This document shows positions 60,815 through 64,000 of a stretch of DNA of 64,000 nucleotides, piece by piece (the stretch's first letter is position 1; the number at the start of each line of letters is the position of its first letter). A program made the translations under genes and the position numbers. The notes below the pieces were generated by a model that had not been told where the DNA came from, did no database searches, and saw only the letters and a list, made by a program, of their open reading frames with translations. The stretch comes from Bhargavaea changchunensis (lineage in GTDB: Bacteria > Bacillota > Bacilli > Bacillales_A > Planococcaceae). The stretch is taken from contig NZ_JBHTCT010000038.1 of NCBI RefSeq assembly GCF_042665595.1, positions 168,431 to 232,430 of the forward strand, written 5' to 3'.

Positions 60815-61843
60815 TTATTTCATTGTCCAGGACAAAAGCTCCATTCCGGGCCGGCCGTTTAGTGCCATGTCGCTCCGGATGCCGGCCTCATACATGGAAG
60901 TGCCGGCTGCAGCAATCATTGCGGCATTGTCGGTGCACAGGTTGAGCGGAGGCACCGAGAAGCGGATCCCTTCCTTCTCCAGCGCCTCGCTCAATGCAGC
61001 GCGAAGCCCTTTATTGGCCGATACCCCGCCCGCTGCAATCACCTGGCGAACTCCCTTTTCCTTTGCCGCGCGGACCGTTTTTTCGACGACGACATCGATG
61101 ACGCTCTCCTGGAAGCCGGCAGCCACACTCGCTGTGTCCACTTCCTGCCCCTTCTGCCGGGCATTATGGACATGGTTGATGACCGCCGACTTGAGTCCGC
61201 TGAAGCTGAAGTCGAATGAACCTTCTTCGAGACGTGCCCGCGGAAACTCGACGGTACCCTGTGCTTCATGGGCGAGCCGGTCGATGTGCGGACCGCCGGG
61301 ATAAGGCAGGCCGAGCACCCGGGCGACCTTGTCGTATGCCTCGCCTGCCGCGTCATCCCGTGTCTCGCCGATCAGCTCAAACCTGCCGTCCCGCTCCATA
61401 TAAACCAGCTCTGTGTGCCCGCCCGAGATGATCAGCGCGACCAGCGGGAATTCCATCCCGCCGTCCAGCCGGTTGGCATACACATGGCCTGCGATATGGT
61501 GGACACCGATGATCGGCAGCCCGTTTGCAAAAGCGAACGCCTTGGCGGCATTGACGCCGATCAGAAGTGCACCGACAAGTCCAGGACCTTCCGTCACAGC
61601 CACTGCGTCCAGATCTTCCGGCCGGAGGCCTGCCTGCTCCATCGCTTCTTCAATGACGAGCGTAATTTGCTCGACATGGAGACGTGACGCCACTTCCGGC
61701 ACAACCCCGCCGAATCTCTTCTGGCTTTCGATCTGGGAAGCGACGACATTCGATAGAATCTCCCGCCCGTTTTTCACGACCGAGGCCGCCGTCTCGTCAC
61801 AACTCGTCTCGATGCCGAGAATATGGATGTCATTCATCTTCAT
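60815..61843 (-). CDS. tsaD: tRNA N6-adenosine threonylcarbamoyltransferase TsaD
   Basis: Transfers the threonylcarbamoyl group to A37 of ANN-decoding tRNAs (t6A). ASKHA-fold protein of 342 residues with ILGIETSCDETAASVV at the start, the metal-binding HHIAGH motif, ISGGHTEL and AAGGVSANKGLR. Last gene of the t6A operon, overlapping rimI by 14 nt; two ATGs (61843, 61837) are possible starts. Confidence 0.98.
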   Translation of the reverse strand: MKMNDIHILGIETSCDETAASVVKNGREILSNVVASQIESQKRFGGVVPEVASRLHVEQITLVIEEAMEQAGLRPEDLDAVAVTEGPGLVGALLIGVNAAKAFAFANGLPIIGVHHIAGHVYANRLDGGMEFPLVALIISGGHTELVYMERDGRFELIGETRDDAAGEAYDKVARVLGLPYPGGPHIDRLAHEAQGTVEFPRARLEEGSFDFSFSGLKSAVINHVHNARQKGQEVDTASVAAGFQESVIDVVVEKTVRAAKEKGVRQVIAAGGVSANKGLRAALSEALEKEGIRFSVPPLNLCTDNAAMIAAAGTSMYEAGIRSDMALNGRPGMELLSWTMK

Positions 61844-62303
61844 TCAGCTCCGTCCACATGACAATGGCATCTTCGCCATTGTCCGTATAATACCCGCGGC
61901 GGATGCCGCCTTCCTTAAATCCCAGCTTGCGGTAGAGTCCAAGTGCCGGCACATTGGATACCCTGGCCTCGAGCGTCATCGTACGGGCGCCTTTCCCGGC
62001 GGTCCGGCGCATCACTTCCCGCATGAGAGCCTCGCCGATCCCGTGTCCCCGGTACGAGGAAAGCACCGCAACATTCGTGATATGGCATTCGTCCAGGATA
62101 AGCCATGCGCCGCAGTAGCCGACAATCTCTTCTCCGTCCATGGCAAGCAGGTAGTACGCGTACTCGTTATTCAGCATTTCCTGTTCAAAGGCTTCCATTG
62201 TCCAGGGGGAGCTGAATGCATCCGTCTCCACCCGGTAGACCGCCGGCACATCCGCAAACTGCATCGGCCGGAATCCGATCACAAGGGATCCATCTGTGCT
62301 CAT
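61830..62303 (-). CDS. rimI: Ribosomal protein S18 alanine N-acetyltransferase
   Basis: GNAT acetyltransferase of 157 residues. The acetyl-CoA loop appears in SSYRGHGIGEALM (R/Q-x-x-G-x-G/A form), preceded by ITNVAVL, and the C-terminal part has ALGLYRKLGF. It acetylates the N-terminus of S18 or related targets by family inference. Start overlaps the tsaB stop in ATGA. Confidence 0.93.
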   Translation of the reverse strand: MSTDGSLVIGFRPMQFADVPAVYRVETDAFSSPWTMEAFEQEMLNNEYAYYLLAMDGEEIVGYCGAWLILDECHITNVAVLSSYRGHGIGEALMREVMRRTAGKGARTMTLEARVSNVPALGLYRKLGFKEGGIRRGYYTDNGEDAIVMWTELNEDE

Positions 62304-63007
62304 TTCTCCCGGGCCTCCCCGTTCGCCTTTTGCCAGTTGGCCTCGGCCTCGGTGATCCGGCGGTATTCCGGAACAAATGAATGGACAGTCTCAGGCTCTG
62401 CCTGTTGCGCTTCTGTGATAAGAAGAGAAGCCCTGGGAATATCCTGGGTAAAGTGCGCGCGCCGCCCAAGTTCTCCGAGCGCCTCGCGTAAAGCCTCTTC
62501 ATTCTTTCTTGCTCCTTCACCGACGAACACGACCGGATTCCCTTCCTTCTTTAATCGGTCGAGAAGATCGGACAGTGCCATATGCCGGTCTTCCATCAGA
62601 CATTTCAGCGTCCCGTCTTCCTGCCTGCGATAAAGCCCCGCATACACATTGCCCCTTCTTGCATCGATCATCGGGCTGATTGTGACGCCGTAGGTGAAGA
62701 CATTCGAAGCGAGCACCCGCAGGCTTGAAACGCCGACAAGCGGCTTGTCCAATGTCCATGCGAGCGTCTTGGCGATTGTCACGCCGATCCGGACACCCGT
62801 ATAAGACCCGGGCCCTTCGGAAACCGCAATCGCGTCTATGTCTGCCGGCTTTATGCCGGCTCTTTTAAACAGTTGCTCAACAGCGGGCATGGCACCCGCC
62901 GAATGGTTCAGCCCCATCGCCGAGTTCAGCTCCACCAGCAGCTCCCCGTCTCGGACGAGGGCCACTGACAAGGGCGCATTCGCAGTATCCAATCCGAGCC
63001 AGATCAT
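62300..63007 (-). CDS. tsaB: tRNA threonylcarbamoyladenosine biosynthesis protein TsaB
   Basis: Inactive TsaD paralogue that scaffolds t6A synthesis with TsaD and TsaE. ASKHA fold, 235 residues; starts IWLGLDTANAPLSVAL and contains AVSEGPGSYTGVRIG, the family signature. Overlaps tsaE and rimI by 4 nt each, consistent with translational coupling. Confidence 0.95.
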   Translation of the reverse strand: MIWLGLDTANAPLSVALVRDGELLVELNSAMGLNHSAGAMPAVEQLFKRAGIKPADIDAIAVSEGPGSYTGVRIGVTIAKTLAWTLDKPLVGVSSLRVLASNVFTYGVTISPMIDARRGNVYAGLYRRQEDGTLKCLMEDRHMALSDLLDRLKKEGNPVVFVGEGARKNEEALREALGELGRRAHFTQDIPRASLLITEAQQAEPETVHSFVPEYRRITEAEANWQKANGEAREK

Positions 63008-63456
63008 CGCATAAGCTCCTTCATCATCGATTCATAGCGGCTGCCGGAAGCCTTAAACGAAAAGCGGCGGCCATTCTCATCCAGCCTGCGGATCTCGATG
63101 TCCAGCCGCTCCTCCGGCAATTCCTCTTCTATATACTGTGCCCACTCCACAACGCTCACCGCATTCCCGTAAAAAAGTTCATCCCATCCGAGATCCTCTT
63201 CGCTGTCCGCGAGGCGGTACACATCCAGGTGATTCAGCGGCAGCCGGCCTTCATACTGCTTCAGGATGGTGAACGTCGGGCTGCTGACGGTCCGTGTGAT
63301 ACCGAGCCCTTTTGCCAGCGCCTGGGTAAAGGTCGTCTTGCCCGTCCCGAGGTCACCCTCCAGCGTAATCACCTCTCCGCCCTCAAGCAGAGAAGCAAGT
63401 TTTTCGGCCAGCCCGGCGGTTTCTGCCTGCGACTGGACGTCGATTGTTTGATTCAT
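63004..63456 (-). CDS. tsaE: tRNA threonylcarbamoyladenosine biosynthesis ATPase TsaE
   Basis: P-loop ATPase of 150 residues that regenerates the TsaB-TsaD complex. Walker A GDLGTGKTT at residues 34-42, then TRTVSSPTF and the LNHLDVYRL and WAQYIEE segments. First gene of the operon; GGAGTG ribosome site before ATG 63456. No thiL-like gene lies upstream; instead there are repeat arrays and an rRNA operon end. Confidence 0.96.
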   Translation of the reverse strand: MNQTIDVQSQAETAGLAEKLASLLEGGEVITLEGDLGTGKTTFTQALAKGLGITRTVSSPTFTILKQYEGRLPLNHLDVYRLADSEEDLGWDELFYGNAVSVVEWAQYIEEELPEERLDIEIRRLDENGRRFSFKASGSRYESMMKELMR

Positions 63457-63556
63457 GCTTTGGTCACTCCATCTTCTGTAGCCTTTGCTTTCCCAAGTTT
63501 AAAGGATAAAGCGGGTAAATTGTAGTGTTTTGCAAGGTGAGGTTAGCATGGGAAGG

Positions 63557-63697
63557 GATTCATTACTTTCAGGAACAGGGACAGACACGTGCTTTTCATG
63601 AAAATGACGATCCGTCCGTTGAAAGTGACGAATCGTACTCTGAAAGTGATGAATCGCATCCTGAAAGTGACGAATCATCCGTTGAAAGTGACGAACC
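63557..63697. repeat. 21-bp periodic array C
   Basis: Five direct units start at 63599, 63620, 63641, 63662 and 63683, each a 15-bp block close to TGAAAGTGACGAATC plus 6 variable bases. One inverted copy (13 of 15 matches) lies at 63557-63571. TGACGAA within the block is shared with array A. Small reading frames through it only show the 7-codon periodicity. Confidence 0.85.
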
Positions 63698-63755
63698 CGA
63701 TGAAACTTCCCGCCAGTCACCATAAAATGCCGCCTGGGGTCCCTCTTACAGGTAT

Positions 63756-63867
63756 AAGCGCTCATAGATTTCTATGGGCGCTTATTGCCGTTCTATGAGC
63801 GCTTGTGCATATTCTAAGAGCGCTTGCGGGTCTTCTACGAGCGCTCGCCGAGTTTCTATGAGCACTT
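63756..63867. repeat. 21-bp periodic array D
   Basis: Five direct units start at 63770, 63791, 63812, 63833 and 63854: 14-bp block TTCTATGAGCGCTT plus 7 variable bases. An inverted copy at 63756-63769 abuts the first direct unit, forming a near-perfect 28-bp palindrome. It lies between array C and the rRNA terminator. Confidence 0.85.
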
Positions 63868-63870
63868 CCT

Positions 63871-63898
63871 GTGAATAGTCCTTCGGACTGTTTTTCAC
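63871..63898. terminator. Hairpin behind array D
   Basis: AGTCC-TTC-GGACT (63877-63889) followed by GTTTTT, with outer GTGAA/TTCAC. In plus orientation it could terminate a transcript crossing arrays C and D. Confidence 0.45.
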
Positions 63899-63902
63899 GC
63901 AT

Positions 63903-63930
63903 AAAAAAACCGCCTCCATAAGGAGACGGC
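63903..63930 (-). terminator. Terminator of the rRNA operon
   Basis: CCGTCTCC / GGAGGCGG stem followed by TTTTTTT on the minus strand, directly behind the 5S rRNA. Confidence 0.9.
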
Positions 63931-63935
63931 CTTGT

Positions 63936-64000
63936 GCCCAGCGACGTCCTACTCTTGCAGGGGGAAGCCCCCGACTACCATCGGCGCTGAAGAGCTTAAC
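63936..64000 (-). rRNA. rrf: 5S ribosomal RNA, 3' part (runs off the window)
   Basis: The minus strand reads GTTAAGCTCTTCAGCGCCGA, then TGGTAGTCGGGGGCTTCCCC and an AGAGTAGGACGTCGCTGGGC end, the highly conserved 3' half of bacterial 5S rRNA. The 5' half and the 23S/16S genes would lie beyond the window on the right. Confidence 0.96.

Noticed and set aside
63499..63798. Short frames through array C reading RHFQ-like or ESDES-like heptads
   Set aside because: All frames are periodic because 21 bp is seven codons. No ribosome site or conserved start; treated as non-coding repeat.
29582..63867. Reading the 21-bp arrays as CRISPR
   Set aside because: Repeats are 11-15 bp and spacers 6-10 bp, far below CRISPR sizes, with inverted copies and no cas genes in the window.

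Overview
The window looks like chromosome of a fairly GC-rich Bacillales bacterium, most likely of the Planococcaceae/Caryophanaceae. Support comes from strong AGGAGG-type ribosome sites, frequent GTG/TTG starts, a CIRCE element before groES-groEL, PerR-like boxes before katA and ahpCF, cre-like sites, two SAM-I (S-box) riboswitches, and a right-hand block (groEL-groES-CPBP protease-tatC-tatA-rex-ABCF-tsaD-rimI-tsaB-tsaE) that follows the Bacillus subtilis ydi/groE order. The genus is inference.

Layout. 0-3.6 kb: tail of an acyl-CoA-dehydrogenase-fold flavoenzyme and a complete polar amino acid ABC importer. 3.7-11.6 kb: catalase with a DJ-1-like tail, DinB protein, a membrane protease, a CcpA-type glutamate/dicarboxylate carrier, MFS efflux, RluA and DUF488. 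11.7-16.2 kb: a MurNAc recycling locus murR-murQ-murP-mupG. 16.2-20.3 kb: a TetM-like GTPase, an unknown protein and gltS. 20.7-25.0 kb: two S-box units, one driving a tandem AhpD-like protein, the other a sulfur-type flavin monooxygenase, a sodium:solute symporter and a 32-residue microprotein. 25.2-35.6 kb: katA, MBL hydrolase, SDR, a giant DUF2339 membrane protein, ahpF-ahpC, cupin. 35.8-42.8 kb: aldehyde dehydrogenase with an alcohol-dehydrogenase relic behind it, LysE exporter, SDRs, zinc ADH, a small oxidase-like protein, YkvI. 43.0-50.1 kb: HpaB-type hydroxylase, unknown protein, FNR-type reductase and a 1400-residue TPR/C39-peptidase-like protein. 50.5-53.4 kb: msrA, SurA-like lipoprotein, class V aminotransferase. 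53.6-63.5 kb: the chaperonin, Tat, Rex, ABC-F and t6A genes. The window ends inside a minus-strand 5S rRNA.

The most unusual signal is in the non-coding DNA. Four short arrays (29.6, 32.4, 63.6 and 63.8 kb) each consist of an 11-15 bp conserved block plus a 6-10 bp variable block, with an exact 21 bp period in every array. Each array has its own consensus. Three of the four carry inverted copies, and every array site lies directly behind a minus-strand terminator. I know of no named element with this design. A DnaA-box cluster lies in the convergent ABCF/tsaD gap, and a terminator-like hairpin repeat occurs three times between 45.9 and 53.6 kb.

Functionally the window is rich in oxidative-stress genes (two catalases, AhpCF, MsrA, tandem AhpD-like protein), sulfur and amino acid scavenging, cell-wall sugar recycling and redox enzymes, next to a conserved housekeeping block.
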